A stretch of DNA of 64,000 nucleotides, taken from Claveliimonas bilis (GTDB lineage: Bacteria > Bacillota > Clostridia > Lachnospirales > Lachnospiraceae). The translations under genes were made by a program, and so were the position numbers. The stretch lies in the NCBI RefSeq assembly GCF_030296775.1, contig NZ_AP027742.1:186001-250000 (forward strand). The letters run 5' to 3'. The notes beneath the pieces were generated by a model. It saw nothing but the letters and a program-made list of their open reading frames with translations, had not been told where the DNA came from and ran no database searches. Shown here piece after piece: positions 24,176-32,717 of the stretch; position 1 is the first letter of the stretch, and every line of letters starts with the position of its first letter.

Positions 24176-25489
24176 ATGAGTAAATATATTCCTGGTAACC
24201 AAAAACATCTTACCCTTGAAAACCGTATCTATATCGAAAACGAACTAAATAAGGGCACTTCCTTTAAGGATATTGCCAGGTTCCTGTGTAAGGATCCTAC
24301 TACAATCTCTAAAGAAGTCAGGGCTCACCGTCTCTCAGACTGGTATCACAAAGGGACTTTCTATAATGCCAAAAACTTCTGTATTCACCGCTATCACTGT
24401 AAGAAAACGAACGCCTGTGGAAAGATTGTCCTGTGCGGAATCAAATGCGCATCCTGTCCTACCTGCAACCAAACCTGCAGAAACTTTGAAAAAGAGCATT
24501 GCGTAAGGCTTGACCGGGCTCCCTATGTCTGCAACGGCTGTACGAAAAAAATCAATCACTGCACGCTTGCCCACAAATACTCTTATAACGCCAGGTTCGC
24601 TGACAGGAAATACCGGGAAAAACTCCGGGATTCTAGAACAGGTATTAACATGACCAAACGGGAGCTTCACAAAAAGGATCAGATCATTTCCCCTCTGATC
24701 GAACAGGGACAGTCTCCCTATCATATCCTGACAAACCATCCGGAGCTGGATATGTCCGTCCGTACCCTGTATTCGTATCTTGACCAGGGACTCTTTACGG
24801 CAAGGAACATAGATCTGAAACGGAAAGTTCATTTCAAACCAAGAAGGTGCCATAAAACACAGATCACGGACAGAGCAGTCTTTAGCAACCGATTATATCA
24901 TGACTTCTGTTCCCTTGCCCTTACAGGCTATGTCCAGATGGATACTGTCCATTCTTCCAGGGAATCAAAAAAGACCTTGCTGACCATGTTTTTCACCAAA
25001 GAAAAACTCTTCCTTGCTTTTCTGATGAACCGCTGCACCAAAGGCGCTGTCCGTCTTGTTTTTGACCGTCTGGAAAAGCGTATGGGAACCTATGAATTTA
25101 CTTCCGTGTTTGAATATATCCTCACGGACCGGGGCTCTGAATTTGGTGATCCGGATGCTTTGGAAACCGGCGTAAACGGAATACAGCGTTCCAGCATTTA
25201 TTACTGTGACCCGATGCAGAGTGGGCAGAAGGGCGGATTGGAACAAGCACACACGATGCTGCGGATGATCCTCCCAAAAGGAACCAGTTTTGAATTCCTT
25301 ACACAATGGGACGTAAACCTGATTGTGAACCATATCAATTCCACACCGAGGGAAAGCCTGGGTGGGAGGACGCCATACAGCGTCGCGTTGGAAGCACTTG
25401 GAGAAGAGGTCTTAAACGCATTTCAGCTTAGACCGATTGCCCCGGATGAGGTAAATCTGACGCCTAAGCTGATCCGCTTTAATCACTAA
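24176..25489 (+). CDS. IS30-family transposase
   Basis: The 437-residue protein begins with a helix-turn-helix (LTLENRIYIENELNKGTSFKDIARFL ... TTISKEV), then a Cys-rich stretch (about 80–150, with several CxxC pairs) and a DDE domain. The catalytic residues are the D in VQMDTV, the D in ILTDRGSEF and the E in GGLEQAH. The end matches the IS30 pattern NxxPRxxLGxxTP (NSTPRESLGGRTP). It inserts copies of the element; here it has landed in a sigma-factor gene. Confidence 0.93.
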   Translation: MSKYIPGNQKHLTLENRIYIENELNKGTSFKDIARFLCKDPTTISKEVRAHRLSDWYHKGTFYNAKNFCIHRYHCKKTNACGKIVLCGIKCASCPTCNQTCRNFEKEHCVRLDRAPYVCNGCTKKINHCTLAHKYSYNARFADRKYREKLRDSRTGINMTKRELHKKDQIISPLIEQGQSPYHILTNHPELDMSVRTLYSYLDQGLFTARNIDLKRKVHFKPRRCHKTQITDRAVFSNRLYHDFCSLALTGYVQMDTVHSSRESKKTLLTMFFTKEKLFLAFLMNRCTKGAVRLVFDRLEKRMGTYEFTSVFEYILTDRGSEFGDPDALETGVNGIQRSSIYYCDPMQSGQKGGLEQAHTMLRMILPKGTSFEFLTQWDVNLIVNHINSTPRESLGGRTPYSVALEALGEEVLNAFQLRPIAPDEVNLTPKLIRFNH

Positions 25490-25720
25490 TCAACTGATCG
25501 AAATCTGCTGTCAGACTGGAAGTAAACGTTTCACATTTTTTAGATGTGGCCGGTGGAATTCAGTCCCGCACACCGTATTCCAGCGGTCCGTTTCCCATGC
25601 CCAGAAATCAAGTATTTTTCGATGAGTTTAGCTAATTATAACAGAAAACTGGAGATTTTGCTTAAAAATCCCCTGTAAAATCCGCGAAAAATAAAGTATG
25701 GTGGAATTTACCTCTTCACC

Positions 25721-25736
25721 GGAATTTAAAATTTCA
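25721..25736 (-). repeat. Right terminal inverted repeat of the IS
   Basis: GGAATTTAAAATTTCA, exact reverse complement of the left repeat at 24051–24066. Confidence 0.85.
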
Positions 25737-25743
25737 ATTTAGC

Positions 25744-25757
25744 GAAGTGTTTACATC
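25744..25757. repeat. 14-bp target-site duplication, right copy
   Basis: GAAGTGTTTACATC, identical to 24031–24044. Confidence 0.85.
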
Positions 25758-25965
25758 TACGATAACGATTTTAGATGCACTGTATGAAAAGAATCGCCGA
25801 TGGTATGATGCGGTTACGCTGGTTTACTGTATGGAAAGACCGCAGAAAGAAGTAGCGGAGTGTATGGGTGTTAATCTGGATACTTTACATAGTATGTTGT
25901 ATAGAGCAAGAAATTGGATAAAGGAGTATTGCAGAGAAGAATATGACCACATCCATGAAGCATAA
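25758..25965 (+). pseudogene. ECF-type sigma factor, 3' part (region 4)
   Basis: Encodes the sigma-70 region 4 helix-turn-helix (AVTLVYCMERPQKEVAECMGVNLDTLHSML) with its recognition helix and ends at TAA 25965. It has lost its own start because of the IS. With the right duplication copy a GTG at 25749 could open a 72-residue peptide, but no ribosome site is evident. A rho-independent terminator follows. Confidence 0.85.
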
Positions 25966-25995
25966 AAACAGGTGCCGATACGACACCTGTTTTTT
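25966..25995. terminator. Terminator between sigma gene remnant and murG
   Basis: ACAGGTG (25968–25974) pairs with CACCTGT (25984–25990), then six Ts. A-run on the other side lets it work for the convergent murG too. Confidence 0.85.
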
Positions 25996-26004
25996 ACAGC
26001 AATA

Positions 26005-27072
26005 TTATTCATTGACAGCAGATTCAATTAAATCAATAATAGTGTCAATAGAATTTTGTTGGTGAGATTTCGCCATAGCATCTACATACTGCCGGCGATT
26101 TGCATACAATTCATGGATAGATGAAAGCAAAGTTTCACTGGTAATATTTTCTTCTTCCAGAACAAGGCTGAAGCCCTGGCGTTCAAAGGAACGGGCATTC
26201 AGGATCTGGTCGCCGCGGCTTGCATTGGCAGATAAAGGTATCAAAAGATTGGGCTTATGAAGGGCAAGCAGCTCACAGATAGCATTTGCACCGGCTCTTG
26301 ATATTACAATATCCGTAAGTGCGAACAGATCTTTCAGCTCATCTTTGATGTATTCGTACTGGACATAGCCGCTTATATTGTTTAAAGTAGGGTCAAGCTT
26401 GCCGCGTCCGCACAGATGAATGATCTGGAACTCTTTCAGGATTTCAGGAAGATTACTGCGCACGGCATCATTGATCGCAGCGGCTCCCAGGCTTCCGCCA
26501 ATAATAAGAATAACCGGTTTGTCGGGAGATAATCCCGTAAATAATCTGGCTTTTTCTTTATCGCCTTCCAGCAATTCCTGACGGATGGGAGAGCCGGTCA
26601 GAACCGCTTTGTCTGCGGGGAGAAGTTTTACTGTCTCCGGGAAATTGCAGCAGACTTTTGTGGCAGAGGGAATCGACAATTTATTTGCAAGACCGGGAGT
26701 CATATCGGATTCATGTATAATAGTAGGTACTTTACATTTTTTTCCGGCCATGACAACAGGAACGGATACAAAACCGCCTTTAGAAAAAATAACATCAGGA
26801 TTTAATAGTTTGATCAACCTTTTTGCTTCCCCAAACCCTTTCAATACGCGAAAAGGATCTGTGAAATTCTGAAGGCTGAAATAGCGGCGGAGCTTCCCGG
26901 AAGAAATTCCATGATAAGGGATGCCGAACTGCTCGATCAATTCTTTTTCAATGCCATTGTAAGAACCAATATAGTGAATATCATACTGCAATTCTTTTAG
27001 CCGCGGCAATAAAGCGATATTAGGGGTAACATGGCCGGCGGTACCGCCGCCGGTTAAAATGATACGTTTCAT
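26005..27072 (-). CDS. murG: UDP-GlcNAc: lipid I N-acetylglucosaminyltransferase MurG
   Basis: The 355-residue enzyme begins MKRIILTGGGTAGHVTPNIAL, the donor/acceptor loop of MurG, and has IIGGSLGAAAIND and SRAGANAICELLALHKPNLLIPL, the UDP-GlcNAc site. It makes lipid II from lipid I on the inner membrane face. GGAGGAACAAT precedes the ATG at 27072; a 44-residue upstream extension is unlikely. It sits outside any mur cluster, between the parts of a sigma/anti-sigma pair. Confidence 0.95.
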   Translation of the reverse strand: MKRIILTGGGTAGHVTPNIALLPRLKELQYDIHYIGSYNGIEKELIEQFGIPYHGISSGKLRRYFSLQNFTDPFRVLKGFGEAKRLIKLLNPDVIFSKGGFVSVPVVMAGKKCKVPTIIHESDMTPGLANKLSIPSATKVCCNFPETVKLLPADKAVLTGSPIRQELLEGDKEKARLFTGLSPDKPVILIIGGSLGAAAINDAVRSNLPEILKEFQIIHLCGRGKLDPTLNNISGYVQYEYIKDELKDLFALTDIVISRAGANAICELLALHKPNLLIPLSANASRGDQILNARSFERQGFSLVLEEENITSETLLSSIHELYANRRQYVDAMAKSHQQNSIDTIIDLIESAVNE

Positions 27073-27103
27073 ATTGTTCCTCCGATTTAAACATTCTAAG
27101 ACA

Positions 27104-27132
27104 ATTGTATACGTAACAAGGGAAAGGGTCAA
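27104..27132 (-). promoter_or_regulatory. Promoter of murG
   Basis: On the - strand TTGACC (27127–27132), a 17-base spacer and TACAAT (27104–27109), about 32 bases before the start codon. Confidence 0.7.
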
Positions 27133-27184
27133 GAAAAAGTCATAAATGAAAATGCTATAAATCGAAAATCGAGAGAGGTATGTC

Positions 27185-28048
27185 ATGAAAGAACAATTCG
27201 ACAACGAACAATTCAGTCAGTTTTTGAATGAACAGCTTCAGAGGGAGGCAGAAGAAATAGAAAAAGAGCTGGAAGAGCATCCGGAGCTTGCTGATCTGTC
27301 CCCTGATGACAGTGTGAAGGACAGGCTGTATGCACAGATAGAAGAATACGAGACACAGAAAGCTCTCAGTAAATTGTCGGAGAAGGACCGGGAGGCTCTC
27401 CGTCTGGGAAGAATGCTTCAGAAAGAGCGGGAAGAAGATGAGACCCGCCGGACAGTACGAAAACGCCGTATGGGCTGGAGACGTATTGCGGCCCTTGCTG
27501 CTGTGATGATATTTGTGCTGGGACTTGGAATCACAAGTGTAGGCGGACCGAAACGAGTAATGGAAGTCATGCAGCAGATGGTTGGCGGAAGAGAGATGAC
27601 GAGAATTAATTCAGATGATGACGAGATATTGAGTTCCGGAGAAAGCGAAGAAGAAAAGTCATATCAGCAGATAAAAGATGAATTGGGGATTGATCCGGTG
27701 AGACTATTCACAAACATAGATGGAATGCGGTTTGTCGGGGCAGAAATAGATGAGATGATGCAGACGGCAAATCTGCTTTTTGATATGAAAGGAAATGTTG
27801 TTTCGTATATTGTCAGCCTGTCCTATGCGGATGGTTCTTTTGGTTCTGATATTGAAGATCAGCTGGTCGATACCTATCCATACAAGACAGAGCACTTTAC
27901 TGTTGAGGTGAGAGAATATCTGATTTCAGAAACTAATGAAACAGAATTTTCAGCAGAGTTTGATTATCAGGAGGTTCATTATCAGCTGACAGGTATTATG
28001 GAAAAGGCAGAATTAGAAGAAATTTTAAAAAATTTACATTTTTTATAA
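27185..28048 (+). CDS. Anti-sigma-factor-like membrane protein
   Basis: The 287-residue protein has a charged, helical cytoplasmic part (1–100), one membrane helix (about 100–120) and an exported domain in the rest. This is the layout of anti-sigma factors paired with ECF-type sigma genes, and the split sigma gene lies just upstream with murG in between. The end (EEILKNLHF) resembles DUF4367-type domains. The pairing is inferred from position; no conserved zinc motif is seen. Confidence 0.6.
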   Translation: MKEQFDNEQFSQFLNEQLQREAEEIEKELEEHPELADLSPDDSVKDRLYAQIEEYETQKALSKLSEKDREALRLGRMLQKEREEDETRRTVRKRRMGWRRIAALAAVMIFVLGLGITSVGGPKRVMEVMQQMVGGREMTRINSDDDEILSSGESEEEKSYQQIKDELGIDPVRLFTNIDGMRFVGAEIDEMMQTANLLFDMKGNVVSYIVSLSYADGSFGSDIEDQLVDTYPYKTEHFTVEVREYLISETNETEFSAEFDYQEVHYQLTGIMEKAELEEILKNLHFL

Positions 28049-28123
28049 AAATCCCGTCAGTTTTTGTCCTTATATGTGTCTTACTATATGAGGAAAGAAA
28101 AGTAGGAAATGTGGAGGGATGAT

Positions 28124-28606
28124 ATGAAGAGAAGGATTATATCTGTGTGCTGTGCTGCTGTGATGATTATGGGACTAACAATCAGCGCGGGATTCCAAAC
28201 AAATGCGACTGAAAGTCAACCTATCAACAATCACTCATATCTCACACACGAAACAGAATCTACAGGTATAGCCACACTAATTACCAGAGGTGCAGACCTT
28301 CAGACCGGGTATTCTAAAATTGTACGGTTAGGTCCCGGAGTCATCTATGCCGGAGGAACGACTATTGCACAGCATGAAGTAGAATCTGTAAAAGTGTCTG
28401 TGATGGTAGAACGGGCAAAGGATGAAAACGATGACTGGCACTATGTAGATCTTTGGCAGAAGGAAAATAAAGATTCACTTTCTGTCAGTTCCAACAAACG
28501 GTTGGAGGTCGAAGGGGACTGGTATTACCGTGTCCGCTGTGTACATTCGGCAGGAAATGACATGAGCAGTTCTTACACCGATGGTATTTACATTGAGGAA
28601 CCTTAG
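28124..28606 (+). CDS. Secreted small protein of unknown function
   Basis: The 160-residue protein starts MKRRIISVCCAAVMIMGLTI, a signal peptide likely cut near ATES. The mature part has LGPGVIYAGGTTIAQHEVESVKVSVMVER and YYRVRCVHSAG, giving a beta-rich domain similar to small secreted proteins of Lachnospiraceae (perhaps the DUF6147 group; not certain). GTGGAGGG precedes the ATG at 28124. Confidence 0.7.
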   Translation: MKRRIISVCCAAVMIMGLTISAGFQTNATESQPINNHSYLTHETESTGIATLITRGADLQTGYSKIVRLGPGVIYAGGTTIAQHEVESVKVSVMVERAKDENDDWHYVDLWQKENKDSLSVSSNKRLEVEGDWYYRVRCVHSAGNDMSSSYTDGIYIEEP

Positions 28607-28642
28607 ACCTTTGTATTAGCCAGAAACATGACCAAGCACCAT

Positions 28643-28789
28643 GCTGGGACTGTTGTATTTACTACTTTGCGGTGCAAATTGGAAACTATATGAAACCTAA
28701 TTTTTTTATTTTTTCCTTACATTGAGAAGCCGTCATCAGGTCTGAAAGGACTAAAGTCGTCGCAAAGTAGTAAATACAGCAGTTCCAGC
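28643..28789. mobile_element. Candidate 147-bp MITE or long-arm hairpin element
   Basis: A 29-base sequence at 28643–28671 is the reverse complement of 28761–28789 with two mismatches. The inner 89 bases are non-coding and AT-rich. Long near-perfect terminal repeats around a short non-coding core fit a miniature inverted-repeat element; no target duplication was recognised. The gap from 28607 to 28958 holds no gene. Confidence 0.55.
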
Positions 28790-28910
28790 AAAAAGAAAGC
28801 AAGAGAACAAATCCAAGAAACAGGAGAGGAAGGTGAGCATGAATGCTTGCCTTCCTTTTCCGTTATAGATAAATATAGAAAATTGACAAAAATACCCGGG
28901 GTATATGTCG

Positions 28911-28945
28911 ATTTGGGACGTAGTAAACTTTAAAAGTGTTACGTC
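28911..28945. repeat. Degenerate hairpin repeat, family copy 2
   Basis: ATTTGGGACGTAGTAAACTT onward matches copy 1 (12634–12669) almost base for base through stem, loop and TGTTACGTC, then loses the far right arm. It lies just past the 3' end of the TSCPD gene, between convergent genes. Confidence 0.75.
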
Positions 28946-28958
28946 TCCTGTTAAACAT

Positions 28959-29201
28959 TTAACAATCTTTTGCGGCGCGCAGGGCTTTTGCCAGCTGATC
29001 CGGGCAGGATGTCGGTTTGTTGCCGCAGCGGATTCCCTCCATACGCTCGATGGCCTCGTCCACGTTCATTCCTTTGACGAGATGAGAAATTCCCATTGTA
29101 TTGCCTGCGCATCCTCCGACAAACTCTACGGATTTAATGGTGTCTCCGTCTAATTCTACATTGATCTGTCTGGAACAGACGCCCATTGGTCTGTACTGCA
29201 T
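28959..29201 (-). CDS. TSCPD-domain protein (TIGR03905 type)
   Basis: An 80-residue protein with four cysteines (VCSRQI, GGCAGN, GIRCGN, TSCPDQLA) and the name-giving TSCPD motif. The domain also occurs in ribonucleotide reductases and is thought to bind metal; role unknown. GAGGAGGTATAGAT precedes the ATG. It stands alone on the - strand. Confidence 0.85.
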   Translation of the reverse strand: MQYRPMGVCSRQINVELDGDTIKSVEFVGGCAGNTMGISHLVKGMNVDEAIERMEGIRCGNKPTSCPDQLAKALRAAKDC

Positions 29202-29382
29202 ATCTATACCTCCTCTGTAGTCATTAAGAAAATATCAATATTTTTATTATGACAGATGGTACCCCTTATTGGCAAGCCTGTTTCATACAAAATTCCGTCA
29301 GCGGCAGTATCCCGGACTTGCCAAAGCAGCCCGGAACGAATATACTCAATGCAGTAAGAAAAAGTAAAAGGAGGCAAAGCGT

Positions 29383-30075
29383 ATGATAGGAATTATCGGA
29401 GCAATGGAAGACGAAGTGGCGGCTCTGAAAGAAGCTATGGAAATAGAAAAAACAGAGGAACAGATCGGCATGACCTTTGTGAAAGGGAAACTGTGCGGAA
29501 AAGATGCGGTTGTAGTACGAAGCGGTATCGGCAAGGTGAACGCTGCCCTGTGTGCACAGATTCTTGCTACGGTGTATAAGGTGGACGTGCTGATCAACAC
29601 AGGAATTGCCGGATCTTTGGATGCCAGAATTGATATTGGAGATATGGTTATTTCTACAGACGCTCTGTATCATGATATGGATGCGGTGAATTTTGGTTAT
29701 GAACCGGGACAGATCCCGCAAATGGATATCTTTTCTTTTCCGGCGGATGAGCGCCTCATAGAACTTGCGAAAGCGGCAAACGAGGAAGCAAATCCGGATA
29801 TCCACACTTTTACAGGGAGAATTGTGACTGGAGATCAGTTTGTATCATCAAAAGAAGTAAAAGAAAGTATTGTAGAAAAATTCCATCCTCTGTGCACAGA
29901 GATGGAGGGAGCGGGCATTGCGCACGCCGCCTACCTGAACAAAATTTCGTATGTCATAATCCGGGCGATTTCGGATAAAGCCGACAACAGCGCCACGATG
30001 GACTATCCGGCTTTTGAAAAGCAGGCAATCAGCCACAGTGTAAGGCTTGTAAAAAATCTGCTTCCGCGGATCTGA
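29383..30075 (+). CDS. mtnN: 5'-methylthioadenosine/S-adenosylhomocysteine nucleosidase
   Basis: The 230-residue enzyme starts MIGIIGAMEDEVAALKE and has CTEMEGAGIAHAAYL and the catalytic D in ISDKADNSA. It removes adenine from MTA and SAH, feeding the methyl cycle and, with LuxS, autoinducer-2 formation. AAAAGGAGG precedes the ATG. Confidence 0.95.
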   Translation: MIGIIGAMEDEVAALKEAMEIEKTEEQIGMTFVKGKLCGKDAVVVRSGIGKVNAALCAQILATVYKVDVLINTGIAGSLDARIDIGDMVISTDALYHDMDAVNFGYEPGQIPQMDIFSFPADERLIELAKAANEEANPDIHTFTGRIVTGDQFVSSKEVKESIVEKFHPLCTEMEGAGIAHAAYLNKISYVIIRAISDKADNSATMDYPAFEKQAISHSVRLVKNLLPRI

Positions 30076-30215
30076 AAAATGAGTCCTGCCATTTTTGTCA
30101 AAAAAGAAGAAAAACCAACAAAATGCAAGAAACCAGAGACGAAAACTGTTGAACGGTTTTTCTGATTTCTTCTTCCGGTTCGAGTATAATCGAATCAAAG
30201 AAGGAGGGTTTTGTG

Positions 30216-31178
30216 ATGTTAGAAGTGGTATTGGACAAGCAGATCCTGGTCATACTGATCGGGATAGCAGCGGTATTAGGAGTGCTTAGTAAATGTGTGG
30301 CGGGATTTTCCCTGAAAAGGCTGGTTCGGGCAGCAGGAAACATGAACAAAAGCAGTCATGCTCTGGTCCGGCTGATCAAAGCAAAATTTGAACATACCTG
30401 CATGATCAGCGACCGGGTGCAGAATGTAGATGCCTTTGTGGGAAAATATCTCTATGAATACCGCGTGGTGGGACTTCGTCTCCACACATGGCGGAGGATG
30501 GAAAAGGCGGCGGTATGGCTCTGCCTGATCTTCGGTCTTGCCGGAGCAGCGGCATGGTACTCACTATATGGTATGGGAGATCAGGTGCTTCAGTACGCTG
30601 CCGGGGGAGCGGGAACGGCCATCCTTGTATTTCTGTTCCAGCTTACCGGAGATGAGAAGTATCAGCTGGATGCAGTGAAAAATTACATGGTAGACTACCT
30701 GGAAAATATCTGCGCCCGCAGGTACGAAAAGGCGCAGCAAAAAGAGATACGGGAAGAGTGGAAGGAAATGGCGCCGCCTGAACCGGAAAGAACCCCAATA
30801 CAGAGTGGGGCGGTTTCACAGACGGTTGCAGATACCCGGGCAGCAGGCGACGTGCTTCTGGAAGAAGACGAACCATCGCCGGAACCCCTTGCTTCCAGGG
30901 AGGCAGGAGCACAGACTGTTTCGGAAGCAGCCGGAGCCTGGGAGGCGGCCAACCGCATGGAGCCGGAAGTTGCTGCGGTAAAAAGAACAGAAGAGCAGAA
31001 AAAGGAAGAAAACGCAGCTTTCAGCCAGCGGACCAGAAACAGCTCTGTAAAAAATGCCTCAGTAAAAAGGAAGGCAGAGGAAGCGAGAGATCTGAAAGAC
31101 GAGTGCAAAGACCAGAAAGAAAAAGAAGTGCCCAAAGAAGTACTGATAAGAGAGATCCTGGAAGAGTTTCTGGCTTGA
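30216..31178 (+). CDS. Membrane protein of unknown function
   Basis: A 320-residue protein with GGAGGG seven bases before the ATG at 30216. It has membrane segments near 8–30 and 95–140, a basic amphipathic loop between them, and a long charged, Ala/Glu-rich C-terminal half (about 180–320) that looks disordered or coiled. I recognise no family. It lies alone upstream of pgi. Orientation suggests the disordered tail is cytoplasmic. Confidence 0.6.
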   Translation: MLEVVLDKQILVILIGIAAVLGVLSKCVAGFSLKRLVRAAGNMNKSSHALVRLIKAKFEHTCMISDRVQNVDAFVGKYLYEYRVVGLRLHTWRRMEKAAVWLCLIFGLAGAAAWYSLYGMGDQVLQYAAGGAGTAILVFLFQLTGDEKYQLDAVKNYMVDYLENICARRYEKAQQKEIREEWKEMAPPEPERTPIQSGAVSQTVADTRAAGDVLLEEDEPSPEPLASREAGAQTVSEAAGAWEAANRMEPEVAAVKRTEEQKKEENAAFSQRTRNSSVKNASVKRKAEEARDLKDECKDQKEKEVPKEVLIREILEEFLA

Positions 31179-31184
31179 TTTCCA

Positions 31185-31238
31185 TACGCTATTTTCCTTG
31201 CCAAGAGGGGGCAATACTGCTAAAATAAAAATAGCGTA
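31185..31238. other. Inverted repeat in the pgi leader
   Basis: TACGCTATTTT (31185–31195) pairs perfectly with AAAATAGCGTA (31228–31238) around a 32-base loop. No T-run follows, so it may be a leader structure or a weak terminator of the preceding gene. Confidence 0.45.
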
Positions 31239-31358
31239 GTGTGCGATACCGATGGAAAAGTGTTGCAGGCGCGTTAAAAAGCTACCGGGGGGCACATGTA
31301 ATAATAGCAGATTACCCGGATGGAAATAACATAAGATAGATAGAAGGAAGGTATTACT

Positions 31359-32708
31359 ATGAGCAGTAAAGTGACATTTGATTATTCAAAAGCAGCAGCA
31401 TTTGTAAAAGAACATGAAATAGAAGCTATGAAGAAGATCGTGGAAGATGCAAAAGATGTGCTGACAGGCAGAAATGGTGCGGGAAATGATTTCCTCGGAT
31501 GGATCGATCTGCCGGTTGACTATGATAAAGAAGAGTTTTCACGTATCCAGAAAGCAGCAGAGAAAATAAAGGCAGATTCCGAAGTGCTGATCGTGATCGG
31601 AATCGGCGGATCCTACCTGGGAGCAAGGGCAGCAATTGAATTTCTGCGCCACAATTTCTACAACATGGTTCCAAAGGAAATCCGTAAGACACCGGAGATT
31701 TACTATGCAGGAAACAGCATAAGCAGTACCTACCTGAAACATCTTATTGACGTGATCGGAGACAGAGATTTCTCCGTAAATATTATTTCCAAATCCGGAA
31801 CTACAACAGAGCCGGCTATCGCATTCCGTATTTTCAAGGAAATGCTGGAGAAAAAATACGGCAAAGAAGAGGCGGCAAAGAGAATTTACGCTACAACTGA
31901 TAAAGCAAAGGGAGCGCTGAAGAACCTTGCAACAGAAGAAGGTTATGAAACATTTGTTGTTCCGGATGATGTAGGAGGACGTTTCTCTGTACTGACAGCA
32001 GTAGGCCTTCTGCCGATCGCAGTCAGCGGAGCAGATATTGAAAAGCTGATGGAAGGCGCGGCATCCGGAAGAGAGATGGCTTTGAACAACCCATTTGAAG
32101 AAAACGACGCTCTCCAGTATGCGGCAATCCGAAACATTCTGCACAGAAAAGGAAAATCTGTGGAAGTGCTGGCAAACTATGAGCCAAGCCTTCACTATGT
32201 ATCAGAATGGTGGAAACAGCTTTACGGCGAAAGCGAAGGAAAAGACCAGAAGGGAATCTTCCCGGCATCTGTTGATCTTACGACAGACCTTCACTCCATG
32301 GGACAGTTTATCCAGGATGGAAGCCGTATCATGTATGAAACCGTAATGAATGTGGAAACTTCTCAGGAAGAGATCATTCTGAATGAAGAGCCGGTAGATC
32401 TGGACGGATTGAACTATCTGGCAGGAAAGACCGTTGATTTTGTAAATAAGAGCGCAATGAACGGTACTGTTCTTGCACATACAGACGGAAATGTTCCGAA
32501 CCTGATGGTAAATATTCCGGAGCAGAACGAATATTATCTGGGACAGCTGTTCTACTTCTTTGAATTTGCATGCGGCGTCAGCGGATATGTATCCGGTGTA
32601 AATCCTTTCAACCAGCCGGGAGTAGAGAGCTACAAGAAAAACATGTTTGCTCTTCTTGGAAAACCGGGATACGAAAAAGAAAGAGAAGAACTTCTGAAAA
32701 GATTGTAG
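31359..32708 (+). CDS. pgi: Glucose-6-phosphate isomerase
   Basis: The 449-residue glycolytic enzyme interconverts glucose-6-phosphate and fructose-6-phosphate. The sugar-phosphate SIS core is visible as [29 protein letters not shown] and [18 protein letters not shown]. The catalytic Glu region ([13 protein letters not shown]) and the C-terminal [14 protein letters not shown] are conserved. AGAAGGAAGG lies upstream of the ATG. The YaaO-type decarboxylase follows only 9 bases after the stop. Confidence 0.97.
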   Translation: MSSKVTFDYSKAAAFVKEHEIEAMKKIVEDAKDVLTGRNGAGNDFLGWIDLPVDYDKEEFSRIQKAAEKIKADSEVLIVIGIGGSYLGARAAIEFLRHNFYNMVPKEIRKTPEIYYAGNSISSTYLKHLIDVIGDRDFSVNIISKSGTTTEPAIAFRIFKEMLEKKYGKEEAAKRIYATTDKAKGALKNLATEEGYETFVVPDDVGGRFSVLTAVGLLPIAVSGADIEKLMEGAASGREMALNNPFEENDALQYAAIRNILHRKGKSVEVLANYEPSLHYVSEWWKQLYGESEGKDQKGIFPASVDLTTDLHSMGQFIQDGSRIMYETVMNVETSQEEIILNEEPVDLDGLNYLAGKTVDFVNKSAMNGTVLAHTDGNVPNLMVNIPEQNEYYLGQLFYFFEFACGVSGYVSGVNPFNQPGVESYKKNMFALLGKPGYEKEREELLKRL

Positions 32709-32717
32709 AGAATATAT

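Larger units (their letters stand above)
24045..25743 (+). mobile_element. IS30-family insertion sequence (1,699 bp)
   Basis: Bounded by the 14-bp target duplication. Near its ends lie 16-bp perfect inverted repeats TGAAATTTTAAATTCC (24051–24066 and, reversed, 25721–25736), set 6–7 bases in from the edges. It carries one transposase gene and about 230 bases of untranslated 3' flank. The element is complete and could be active. The duplication is far longer than the 2–3 bp usual for IS30. Confidence 0.85.
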
